A stretch of DNA of 64,000 bases, taken from contig JABYQQ010000011.1 in the NCBI GenBank assembly GCA_022605405.1, positions 620,001-684,000 on the forward strand, read 5' to 3'. The position numbers were made by a program, and so were the translations under genes. The notes below the pieces were generated by a model. The model made no database searches, was not told the origin of the DNA, and saw only the letters and a list, made by a program, of their open reading frames with translations. Positions 25,701 through 36,200 of the stretch are shown one piece after another. This DNA comes from Earliella scabrosa (taxonomy: Eukaryota > Basidiomycota > Agaricomycetes > Polyporales > Polyporaceae). Numbering within the stretch: position 1 is the first letter of the stretch; the number at the start of each line of letters is the position of its first letter.

Positions 25701-25988
25701 GTGGGTGCCATCCTCAGCCGGCAGAATCGCGTCCGCGTCGACAACGGCTGTCCCGCTATAGTAATGATCATTATACGCCCAGATCGTACCAATCGCGAGC
25801 GCGGGAAGCTCGCGGAAGGGGGCAGCGGCGAGAACTTTGGCGAGGTTCTTGCAGCATTGGGTGAAGTGAAGATCCCAGCTGCGGCGAGCCAGGGAATTCG
25901 CAGGGGGTCGCGTGGGAAGGGCGTGATAAATTTGGCTGAAGTATTCGGAAGCGGCCTCGATGTGTGCAGGAGTTGGTGCGGCTGCCAT
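22705..25988 (-). CDS. Zn2Cys6 cluster plus C-terminal coiled-coil protein
   Basis: Read as one gene from ATG 25988. The N-terminal folded domain (AHIEAASEYFSQIYHALP, LPALAIGTIWAYNDHYYSG) is followed by an acidic linker. At about 25095-25000 a cysteine array CDNCRKAEVVC, then CARCKGSKIRC, has the spacing C-x2-C-x6-C-x9-C-x2-C-x6-C of a fungal binuclear zinc cluster. MWRMWKFSERNEPH comes next, then a long Ser/Thr/Pro/Arg-rich disordered region. An intron of about 75 bp, with acceptor near 24.02 kb, joins it in frame to the C-terminal part (23989-22705), which is strongly coiled coil (AKEAETLARHIRNARLASAI and similar). Separate genes for the two halves remain possible. A role as an element-encoded DNA-binding factor is inferred from the cluster and location. 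Confidence 0.6.
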
Positions 25989-26126
25989 GGTGTGCGGATT
26001 GTATGCAGATGAAGGGGCGGAGAGAGAGCGACTTTCCGACATTAGGCGCCCATCGGAAAATTTCGAGCGCTCGGGTGCCGGGCGGTGCAAACTGGCCAGT
26101 CGGCGGCGCGCACCTCACCTCAAACC

Positions 26127-27151
26127 ATGTCAGACCAGGTACATGCAGTCACGACGTCGGCCCGATTATTGCTGAATTAGGAGTTTGGGCAGCAATCCCG
26201 CGAGATCCCGCGCAAACGCAGTCGGAGTGTCCGAGCGCCACGAGTAGCACAAGAGCGACCGGAAGGTCTGCCCGCACCTTCCGAATTCAACTGACGGACG
26301 CTGATTATCGAGGAACAGACTTACTGGAAGCCGCAGAGGTGACAGAACAGCGGCCGCGGCGGGTGCGGATCCACTCCCCGACGCCGTCTGCCCTGTCCCC
26401 AAGTCTGCCCGTTGGCGAACAGAGGCCGCCGTCCGAAGGCGGGATGCAGCACAGTCCGACGTTGGATTGCGCCGCAGATCTGTCCCGCCTGGAGCTGACG
26501 CGCGAGGTGACGCTGCCTGCCAGATCCTCGCGAAATCCGCCACGAGTCGAGCCCGAGCCATCCTGGACCGTGCTACCAGTCGCCGGCAGCCGAGGCGCAT
26601 CACCCCCAATTGGCCCGGTGGGCGAAGTTGTAGTCGAGGATACGATTCCGGACGGCGGGTTGGACCGCGAGCACACATCTCCACCACCGCGTGTCGCGGA
26701 TTTGCCTCGCACGCCCGACCGCTTCGCAGGGTTGCCCAGCCCAGGACCAGTCGGAGAGTGGACGCCGCGCGCCGTCCATCCGTCCGCAGCGGCATCCGGA
26801 GACACACCTCGAACCGAACCCGATCCGGCTCGAAGGCTCTCGTTCACCCAACTCAACAGCGAGCGGTCACCCTCCCCATTGGACAACCACCGACTCTCAC
26901 CGCTCGTCTTGGATGAGACCGCAGGGAAAGCGGCGCGCGACCATGCCCTCCAGGCTCTGAGCCTCTCGCAAACGCTACTCAGCGAGCTGGCCGAAGAACG
27001 CGAAACACTTGCGGAGCTCCGACAGACGGTGGGGCGCATGCCGGGAATGCGAGCGCAGACGATCGCAAGGCATTGGTTAGATTACAACCGAATGTTGTTC
27101 GCAGCGTCCGGATCTGGAGAAGGGAATGTAGGGGAGGGCGATAGAGTATGA
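26127..27151 (+). CDS. Disordered element-encoded protein with helical C-terminus
   Basis: I do not recognise this protein. A start at ATG 26127 (MSDQ), an intron with donor CAG/GTACAT and acceptor AATTAG, and a second intron ending GAGGAACAG put the frame into the long exon starting DLLEAAEVTEQ, ending at 27151. The middle is Pro/Ser/Arg-rich and disordered. The last 70 or so residues (ARDHALQALSLSQTLLSEL, ERETLAELRQTVGRM, ARHWLDYNRMLF) are predicted helical or coiled coil. It is divergent from the Zn2Cys6 gene, with 138 bp between starts, and is the last gene before the right-hand CCGGCCGG cluster. The 5' exon structure is tentative. Confidence 0.5.
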
Positions 27152-27985
27152 GACGAATGTATCTCGGCAGTATGCGAGAGATCGGTGTTTGCAACGAGCG
27201 GGGATCAGTCGACGTGTGCCGGGTACATCTGTTTTAACAGGAGCAAGCATAATGGTGATGAAGAGATACATTCAATGGAGACAGTCGAAGCCTATGACTG
27301 ACCTACATGAGAAGCCCGGCCGGGCTTCTCCATGCTGGCAGCAAGTAGGCCGGCCGGCGATTTGCATGACTGCAGTGACTAGGCCGGCCGAGGGTGGGAG
27401 AAGTAGGAGTGGCGTGGAAGGCACTCTGCGTGCACAATTGTTGATTCGACTTCATACATGGGTTTGAGAGAGCTGTGGCGGTGGACTGTATGGAGGAATC
27501 TTAGGCTATGTGATAGGGTCATGAATAATAGGTGAGTGGCACTGCAATAGCAGCAGTGGGGTCTACTGATGCCAACGGTGTAAGGATGAGGACGGCACGA
27601 GGTAAGTCCCAGTGGTCACAAGGCACCTGTACGCTTGAACGCAGTAAGTGATCGAAACTGTCCGTCGGTGAAGGGCTCGCATGAGCATGGGCAGTGGAGC
27701 CCTTTGTCCAAGCCGGTCGAGCAGTAGGGACCCCGAGAGACATGACAACTGCATCAATTGGAGGATGCTACGGGCTTACATGGGGAATACATGTTGTTTA
27801 TAATGTGATTAGAGACGATAGCATCGCCCATAGAGCATCAATGGTGGGTTACAGAGGGGGGCTCCGGCCGGCGTTGAGATTGTGGCCATTGAGAGCGCCC
27901 GGGCGGGGCCGGCTGGCCAGCAGACGCGCGTATCTGTCAAGCCCGGGTGGTGAGGAAACCTTATATATACTGGCGCTACCATGTG
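27152..27985. other. Right subterminal region, no recognised gene
   Basis: This holds the right-hand CCGGCCGG cluster and moderately AT-richer sequence up to the start of the giant inverted repeat at 27986. No coding region or RNA gene was recognised. Confidence 0.4.
27309..27330. repeat. Perfect 22-bp palindrome
   Basis: GAGAAGCCCGG followed by its exact reverse complement. It is the strongest member of the right-hand CCGGCCGG cluster; further copies of the core lie around 27348, 27383 and 27867. Confidence 0.8.
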
Positions 27986-29080
27986 CTTACCGATGGCCTT
28001 CAATGCCGCTATTACTCAGTCCCAGGGTCTATAACCCACAGGACTTGTAACTACACGTTGCAGCACCTGTATATTAGACCTATGATGCGGTGAAGGGCAA
28101 CTCGGAGAAATATGGTGGAGTCCCGATCCATGGCACTAGCGGGATTGCCCAAGCAACGTCACTGTTAGCATATGTGCAACGGTGATAACACATAGTTGTA
28201 GAGCTGCTAAGTGCGCACATTATTATAGAATATGTCTGAATGCAGGCTAGAAGTCAGAAAGCGGAATCAACATGAAGGTAGATATGTTGCTTTCGGAAGA
28301 TTCATGAGCGCTTCTGGTTAAAACAAACATATTATGTCTTACGAGGGCCGGGTACCACACTTCCGAGAGTCATATACATTGGATGTTGGGATAAGTAATT
28401 ACTCCTGTGTGATACATAAACACATATGCCATGTACTGGCACTTCGCAGACACTGTACCACCCGGAAGGTGGCCAGCAGTTATTGAAGACTACAGTCACT
28501 GCGTGAGCCAGCAATCTCGCAGCGGGTTTGCGAGACGGCGCGAGGGAACTGCGTGGGTTCTCGGCGTGGGGACTAGGGACGTTCGTAACGTCTAGCGTGC
28601 ATGTAGACGAAATCGACTCGTTTAGAGCCCCGGCGAGAGAAGGATCAATGAACTCTCGTCGTCTCGCAGATGTAGGCGAGACTGGCTAGCCCTACCAAGC
28701 GCACGGGCCCACGAGAACGGTCCGCCCAGCCCTGGGCGTCATGTGGCGACCTCGACTCGCTGGCCACGGCTTGTCCTTGCTACCTGCTCTCGTCAACTTC
28801 TGCGAGATCTCGCTTCTCACCTCGCTTCTTTCTGAGAATGTCTGTCTAGGCATCACGGGCTGTATAAGTATAGCTCTCTTCGACCCTCCTCTCTCTGGCA
28901 GGAGTACCAACGACATTTGCGACAACTCACAGCACGCATCACTCCTCACAACGCGTCACTTCTCCGTACACTCACCACTCGGGCCGGGCCATCGCTCTCG
29001 CACTCTGATGTCATAGGACCACGGCGGAGAGTCTGGTGGTAAGCATCATTGTGAGTCCTCATCCTACGTGGCGTCACAAT

Positions 29081-30435
29081 ACCCCACCATCGAGGTTAGC
29101 TGTCATGGGTACAGGGGGTTATGTGTGCCTTATGCAAAGTTGCTTCACGCGAGCTGGAAGCATGATGGTAAGCCAAACAATTGCAGGTTAGTAGTACGGA
29201 TTGTTACTCTCAGTTGCGGTGTTCATCCATTGTCACTCCGGGCATATATTACTTACTTAGTCACCTCATCTAGGTGTCGTAGGGCTTCGTGCAGCAACAT
29301 GGGCTAGGTAACAGTCTCCTTGCTTGCCCACTCCGCGCAACGGCGGACGTCGGGCGTCGGGCGGGCTAGGGCGGGTGGTGGATGGGGTCTAGTAGGGCGC
29401 TGGTAGTCTGGACGTCCGATCTTAGCAGTAGATGTGAATGTTTAACATAGATTATATGATCAATCTGTACACAATCTCGCTCTATGTGTGACGATGTGGC
29501 TGGAGGGAACCAGAGGTGAGCCTAGAGGGTCCTAAGCGACGTGTCTCGGACCAGGGCGTCTAAATAGTCACTCGTCGCATCTGCCTTAGGCCATCTCTCA
29601 TCTCGCACACCCCCACGCTAGCTCTGGCGTCGTAACGCCCCAATATCTCGCCGCCGTCCTTGCGAGATGGCCTCGAACGGGCGCTGGCTACTCGCTGCTA
29701 CCTGTGGTAGTCCTATCTCGCACCCGTCTGGCGAGCCGTGCCCCCAACGCAGTGAGTATTGCTTCACTACGTCTCTAGTTGCATCCTGGTCTATGTCTGC
29801 TAATAGTCGTATATAGAGGTCAGTCTATTCGACTATGTGGGTGTATTTTGACACCCAGTACCATGCTTGGAACGATGAGGTTGCGTAGATGTGCTAATCG
29901 GTAATGTCATGCTATGATATATTTTTCAGGTGCACCGTTATTCTTGTTCCTATTGGCTGGTAACACCGGACCGCAAGCTCCGACAGATCTGAGCACCCGA
30001 GTGCCTCGCCATATTGTGGTTGCTGCAATCCAGTGTTCTCTAATCATAGTAATCAAATGTAGTGGCATATACTTACTAGGCTTCCTTTAATATCCCAAGT
30101 ATCATGTCTCCGAATCCACAGTATGTCGGAGGCAGGGGTGTTACAGAAACAGAGATATATGTAACAAATGGGGACACCCGAGATCCATCCGATTTGATGA
30201 GAACCGACCAAAACGGGTGCTTCCATTATTGACAATATTCTACCAGCCCTGGAAATGGATTCTCACCCTTACAATTGAGTGACGGCACACGCATCCTGAT
30301 TGGGCATGAGGAGGTAAGCGCTGCGTGCATACTCTCGATACATTGACAGACTCCAACTCTAGCTATGGTCCTGTATGTATCGCGACTCCGTTCTAACTAC
30401 AGTCTGACAATATATTGAAATGACACCTACGCCTG
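29081..30435. other. Spacer of the giant inverted repeat, no recognised gene
   Basis: This has GC-rich and AT-rich patches and only short open frames. A TCTCGC/GCGAG-rich stretch at 29.5-29.75 kb resembles the composition of the arms. About 50 bp near 30362-30415 (GTCCTGTATGTATCGCG, then GTTCTAAC) recur in diverged form at 32292-32345, outside the right arm. No transposase fragment was seen. Confidence 0.4.
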
Positions 30436-31050
30436 ATTGTGACGCCACGTAGGATGAGGACTCACAATGATGCTTACCACCAGACTCTCCGCCGTGGTCC
30501 TATGACATCAGAGTGCGAGAGCGATGGCCCGGCCCGAGTGGTGAGTGTACGGAGAAGTGACGCGTTGTGAGGAGTGATGCGTGCTGTGAGTTGTCGCAAA
30601 TGTCGTTGGTACTCCTGCCAGAGAGAGGAGGGTCGAAGAGAGCTATACTTATACAGCCCGTGATGCCTAGACAGACATTCTCAGAAAGAAGCGAGGTGAG
30701 AAGCGAGATCTCACAGAAGTTGACGAGAGCAGGTAGCAAGGACAAGCCGTGGCCAGCGAGTCGAGGTCGCCACATGACGCCCAGGGCTGGGCGGACCGTT
30801 CTCGTGGGCCCGTGCGCTTGGTAGGGCTAGCCAGTCTCGCCTACATCTGCGAGACGACGAGAGTTCATTGATCCTTCTCTCGCCGGGGCTCTAAACGAGT
30901 CGATTTCGTCTACATGCACGCTAGACGTTACGAACGTCCCTAGTCCCCACGCCGAGAACCCACGCAGTTCCCTCGCGCCGTCTCGCAAACCCGCTGCGAG
31001 ATTGCTGGCTCACGCAGTGACTGTAGTCTTCAATAACTGCTGGCCACCTT

Positions 31051-31513
31051 CATCAGTAGATGTCCGAGTGTCCTAAACGCTCTAAAACCTCTAATTTAGA
31101 GGATTTAGAAGTTTTAGACACCCTTTAGAGAGTTTAGATATTAGAGACTTTAGAAAATGTGTATCCTAATGAAGCCGCAGTAAATGCAAGAAAGTTAAGT
31201 TACCCTTCAATTCTCCACTCTATATGATCTATGAAGAGTCATAACCAGGACAAGTGCATGAGAATTGGATTGTCAATTCCCCAATCTTCCCCTGCCCCAA
31301 AAACTCTAACTGTGCCTGTAACTATTCTTTTCCTTATGCTACTCTCTTGGTTTCATGCCATGGCACTCATATAATGAGTATGTGTCTGAATTTGCACAAG
31401 TTCATCTCATGTCATTGATTCTGATGATCTCTAAGAGATCTAAACTTCTAACCACATCTAAGAGACATTTTAGAGGTTTAAGAGCTCTTAGGGAGCATGG
31501 ACATCTACTGATG
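31051..31513. mobile_element. 463-bp MITE with 15-bp TIRs, inserted at TT
   Basis: The element begins CATCAGTAGATGTCC and ends with the exact reverse complement. It is flanked by TT on both sides (31049-31050 and 31514-31515). The other arm of the surrounding inverted repeat has the uninterrupted sequence ACCTTCCGGG at about 28460, giving an empty-site control that fixes the ends and the 2-bp duplication. The interior is AT-rich with repeated TTTAGAG/CTCTAAA motifs and no coding capacity, so it must be mobilised in trans. Confidence 0.9.
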
Positions 31514-31995
31514 TTCCGGGTGGTACAGTGTCTGCGAAGTGCCAGTACATGGCATATGTGTTTATGTATCACACAGGAGTAATTACTTATCCCAACATCC
31601 AATGTATATGACTCTCGGAAGTGTGGTACCCGGCCCTCGTAAGACATAATATGTTTGTTTTAACCAGAAGCGCTCATGAATCTTCCGAAAGCAACATATC
31701 TACCTTCATGTTGATTCCGCTTTCTGACTTCTAGCCTGCATTCAGACATATTCTATAATAATGTGCGCACTTAGCAGCTCTACAACTATGTGTTATCACC
31801 GTTGCACATATGCTAACAGTGACGTTGCTTGGGCAATCCCGCTAGTGCCATGGATCGGGACTCCACCATATTTCTCCGAGTTGCCCTTCACCGCATCATA
31901 GGTCTAATATACAGGTGCTGCAACGTGTAGTTACAAGTCCTGTGGGTTATAGACCCTGGGACTGAGTAATAGCGGCATTGAAGGCCATCGGTAAG

Positions 31996-32615
31996 AGCTA
32001 GTAGTCACTACGCTTGGGTCCGAATCCAAGGGCACAAGATACTAGTGCTTCTCTGGTACATTAGCAACATCCCTTGTACTAGTAGCTGAGTGCATACCGG
32101 CGTGACGAGTAATATAAGCAAATGGTTAGTAGTACCTTCACTATCCGAACAGGGTAATGACATGCCAGAAACAGACTATGTTTCCTCTACGTGGAGTTTA
32201 TGGTACCGACCAAATTGGGGAGGTATAACTCGAAGAAGGGTGTTTATTAGTCATAGCTTACGCAGGAGTTACTGGATTGGGACACTCTAATCAGAGTCCT
32301 GTATGTATCGCGGTTTGGTTCTAACAAGAGTCACTGATATATCGTTCTGCCAGGATCCTGTGGATGAAGTGTCGAGTACCGGCCTTGTCAGTTGTTTCTG
32401 ACACCTGATAGCTAACCTACACATGCCCAGGAACCCATGAAATCAGGTCGCGAGTGAGCACTGTGGGGAAACACGAGATGCCAGCGAAAATTACCATATT
32501 TAGTAATTTTCCTGGAGGCGAAGAGGGCCGGGGGACATGGGGACAAGCGCCCAAATAGGCGAAGCGAAGAGCCCTCGGGGACAGGGGACATCGCCTAATG
32601 TCTGGGACGTACAGT
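31996..32615. other. Intergenic repeat-rich stretch without a gene
   Basis: This contains a tRNA B-box-like motif (GGGTCCGAATCC at about 32010) without a full tRNA fold, and the AT-rich hairpin-like TTACCATATTTAGTAA near 32500. No coding region was recognised. Confidence 0.35.
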
Positions 32616-32623
32616 AGGTGGAT

Positions 32624-33066
32624 TAGGGTACCGTGAACAATGGTTTGGATTCTTAACTAACAAGTTAGTAACTGAGTGAGCTCCAGAGATTTCTTAACAC
32701 GAGTTGCTAACTGTTACTAATTCCGGGGTTATAAACTGTTGTTAGCAGTTAACAACGGACTAGAGTCGGTTAAAAACAGTCAACAAATGCTTCAACAGTC
32801 CTCGAAACAGTGTTTGATCCGCCTATTGCTTCGGAAGCTCGCCGAAATCGTTATCCGGGTACTCTATCTCTTCAGAGTAGTCCTAGAACGTTGTCTGGGG
32901 TAAGCTTGACTACGACTTCGCGACTTATGAGCTCTTATTAGTGTATGATTTTTGACAGATGTTAACACGGTGTTTCAGGTGCCAATTCTTTCTAACGTTT
33001 ATAACGCGTTATTAACCGTGTGAACAATTCTTCGTTAATAACGAACCACTTCCTCACGGTACCCTA
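32624..33066. mobile_element. 443-bp hAT-type MITE with 8-bp target duplication
   Basis: The ends are TAGGGTACCGTGA and its exact reverse complement TCACGGTACCCTA. The perfect 8-bp direct repeat AGGTGGAT flanks them at 32616-32623 and 33067-33074. An 8-bp duplication and a TAGGG-type terminus are hallmarks of hAT elements. The interior is AT-rich with GTTAAC-like repeats and no open frame of note. It ends about 220 bp upstream of the RING gene start, inside its likely promoter. Confidence 0.9.
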
Positions 33067-33295
33067 AGGTGGATGCAAGAGTACGTGACAGCGCATAACT
33101 TCCATAAGAGGTATGGAGCTTTGTGACAGGGTGAGTAACGGATCACACTGCACCCGCCCCGGAAGGCGCGCAGACGGGGCGCGTTGCGCTTGCACCACTC
33201 CTACTACTCTTTCGTGTACCGCCACTTACCAGCATATAGAACACGCAAGTGTCTTTCTCGACCTCTTGCGTGGTTGGTTGACTACAAGCGGGGTC

Positions 33296-36200
33296 ATGAC
33301 TAGTCCACCTACGAAACGTATCAAGCTTGAGCCCGAGTTACTCCTCTCGCCGACCCTCGGACCGGAACACCTCAGGACCGACGACGAGCAGAACGGCGTC
33401 GAAATCGAGGACAACGTCGAACAATGTAGTATTTGCCTGCAGCCGTATGCAGACCGTACTATGATTCCAACGTGCTCGCACGAGTTCTGTTTTGAATGTC
33501 TCCTCATCTGGACTGGTGAGTCTCCTCTCCGTGAACGTCAACAAGCGTTGCACGGCTAACCATGATCGTCGACAGAGCAATCACGCCGTTGTCCTCTATG
33601 CTCACAGAATGTTGGCTCGTATCTTATGCATCACATCAGGGGCAAATATGACTACCAGAAACATTACCTTCCCCCGCTGCGCACGTCTCCGACACCCCAG
33701 AACCCTGCCGCGGTGCGCGCGGATGCTCGCCGCCGGGCAGAAAGGAGGAGAGAGATAGAGTGGGGACGACGCCGGCGGAGAGAACTGGAAGAGGCGGATG
33801 AGTTGGAGCGGGCCATTGAAAAGCGGAGATGGGTGTACAGGCATAAGCTTTACGCCAAGGTGAGTTCCCGCTTGCTTGTGACCCCGCTTGTTTGTTGCGT
33901 ATCTCGGGCTACAAGACTTCCCGCTGCCTCGGACACGTTCAGTTTGCCATGACTAGGCCACACCGACAACACCACGTGGCCGGCGTACGGCATAGAGCCA
34001 CAAGAATTGTTGTGCGCATTGCGAGATGGGAGTTCAGGCAGTATGCTGTACTGTGCTATTCTGACAGCGTTATCCACTTCGCGCGTGTGTTTTGAGCCGG
34101 TGTCACGATGTGCTCCTCGTCATCCAGGCGTTCTAACCTCTGTTCGGTCAGCACGTAGCGTCAAACCCATATACACGGTATCGTCCTTTCCCTACACCAG
34201 CGCAATTCTCAGCTTCACAAGACTACACATCTCGTGCGACTGTCTTCATCCGCCGAGAGCTCCGAGTATGGGTCGGACTAGACGTGGAGGTTAGTGGCCG
34301 TTCAGGGAGCGAACTCGCCGCACGGTAATTGTGAGCTAATCCCGTGCCCTCAGTTCCTGACTACCTTCACAATCTCTCTCATGAAGTCCCTAGATATCCG
34401 ATCCGAACCTGCTGTTCGACTTCTATCTGAATTCCTAGACATGGACGCCCAACACGGGCATGAACGTGCGAACGCGGAACACTTTGCTCATGGTAAGTGC
34501 ATCACGGCAGTCCATCCTTCTTGCAGTACACATGTCCCGCGAATCAGCTATTATTGTTGATACGGCAGACCGAGACGTGCTTCTCTATCACACTGCTGCC
34601 CACTCTCATGAGGTGTCGTCATGCTTTCCGGAGTTTTTGTGCAATGTCAATTGTGCCCATCCTCCCGCGACGTATTCCATCGGTGCTCTTCGGACACTTC
34701 GTCTCGCTTCGCAATCTATACGCGTGTTCTTTCTCCCGCCGTGCCTGCAAGCCTCGTTTTTGGAAGCTCATGTGTCCACCTCGCGCGCCTACAAGATGCT
34801 GACCACGTTCCCTTCATGCACAGAACTTTATTGTTACCTTCGCTCCCCGTACCGTGACCTCTCCGCCTACGATAACAACGTACAGGTGAGAAACCTCTAC
34901 CACACTCTTCACATGGTAGAGCTGTTTACGGTACCTCCAGTACGACGTGCCAGCGGATGTGCCCCCTCCGGACGCTCCTGCGCGTCGAAGACGGTGGCGT
35001 TCACAGTCCCGATCAAATTCGCGGTCTCGTTCGCGGTCTCAAGACCTTCCATCAAGACGTCCTCGGTCCACTTCCCGCCGACGACCGCCGAGCTCTCGCT
35101 CTACATCCCGTGAGTCCTCGTACAGGTCCAGCCGCCGCAGAGCCTCCCCTTCGCGTTCTCCTCATGTTCGAAGAGCAAGGGACTCGCATGCTAGAGCTAG
35201 CCGTCGTCCTAGAGACTGGGACGACTCCCACCACGGCCGCGGTCGTCGTTCGCAGTCAGGATCGTCGGGGAGGTCGAGCCCATCGCGACCATCCGTCGAT
35301 AATCGTCGAAGTGCACGCAGCGAGGGTCTACGCAACGATGATCTCAATTACCCCCGTGATGGATATCATGGGAAGGGGAAGCGTCGCGCCGAAGACGATT
35401 GTGCGGCCAGCTCCCGCCATCGCTCCTCCATGCGCCAGGACAATGCTATAGCTGTCGGTGGCGGTGTGCATGCCGGCACGCAGAGCCCCGTGGAGGGCAG
35501 CTCGGGCTTCCGTGCAGATAATCAGAATGGCCCCACTCCTCCCGCGCAATCAACGCCGTCTCGTGCTAGCGAACCACCCGCTAGAACTCTCCATAATCCA
35601 TCCGCGGGCGGGGTGGATCCTCTCCCTATATCTGGCAACGCACGCAGCGGTCAAGATCTTCTCGGTGCCAGCACGGTGGTCGAGAGTGCTGCTGGGGTTC
35701 CGACGTCGGCGGCCGCGGGGAGACAGGAGCGGGCTCCAGTCCGGATACGCCGCAATGCTTGGCAAACAATGCAGGAGCACCTTGCGAACGGAGGGAAAGA
35801 GCCACGTTCCAGCAAACAATATCGCGAAGGCGCGTCGGCTCCGGACCTTGCCCCTTCGGACCAGTCACAAGCTGCAGACAACTCAGCGTCTCTTTCGCGC
35901 GAGGGAGCCCTGCACCCTGATGCTCGTCTTCTCCCCTCCGACGACGCCGTCCCGTCCCTGTTGTTACGCCTGTCGGATCCTGTGCCCGCAGGCTCGACGC
36001 GCCCCCAGAATGCAACTGCTACCGACGGAGGCCCAGCCGCACGCCGAGAAACCCTATCCGCGCCCAAGGCAGGCAAGGGCATTTCCGTATCGGAGATGAG
36101 CGTACGCACGCGAGCACGCCCCGCGAGGGAGGAAGATCGTTCAGCCGCTTCGCGGCTTCCCGGACGTCCTCTACCCACACAGCATCAGGAGCCCGGAGCC

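Larger units (their letters stand above)
12236..27920. mobile_element. Composite KDZ/TET-JBP DNA transposon (approximate limits)
   Basis: Six compact genes at 13385-27151 (199-aa unknown, KDZ transposase, TET/JBP, two unknowns, Zn2Cys6 protein) lie between clusters of CCGGCCGG palindromes at 12.23-12.82 kb and at 27.31-27.40 kb plus 27.87-27.92 kb. These motifs are otherwise rare in the window and are plausible subterminal transposase sites. Terminal inverted repeats and a target duplication were not found by eye, so the ends are estimates. All reading frames that could be traced are open, so the element may be autonomous. Confidence 0.6.
27986..31995. repeat. Giant inverted repeat: 1,095-bp arms, 1,355-bp spacer
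   Basis: The left arm 27986-29080 begins CTTACCGATGGCC and ends GGCGTCACAAT. The right arm 30436-31995 is its reverse complement once the inserted MITE and one TT (465 bp) are removed: 1560 minus 465 equals 1095, so the arms match in length with no net indel. At least 28692-29016 is identical to its partner at 30500-30824. The arms carry a TATA-like stretch (TGTATAAGTA near 28860) and many TCTCGC motifs but no recognised gene. No target duplication flanks the structure (CATGTG on the left, AGCTAG on the right). It may be a foldback-type element with long terminal repeats or a recent palindromic duplication. Confidence 0.92.

Noticed and set aside
28741..30824. Identical 91-codon and 85-codon frames in opposite orientation as duplicated genes
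   Set aside because: They are the two arms of the inverted repeat read on opposite strands; no domain or splice structure supports coding.
27986..31995. A pair of LTRs of a retrotransposon
   Set aside because: The arms are inverted, not direct, there is no gag-pol in the spacer and no primer-binding site was seen.
31991..32035. tRNA or tRNA-derived SINE at GGGTCCGAATCC
   Set aside because: A short T-arm-like hairpin is present, but no acceptor stem, anticodon arm or A box could be fitted.
34460..35113. 217-codon plus-strand frame overlapping the TOPORS-like gene
   Set aside because: It runs through an intron and an exon in the wrong frame; the conserved frame is accounted for by the six-exon model.
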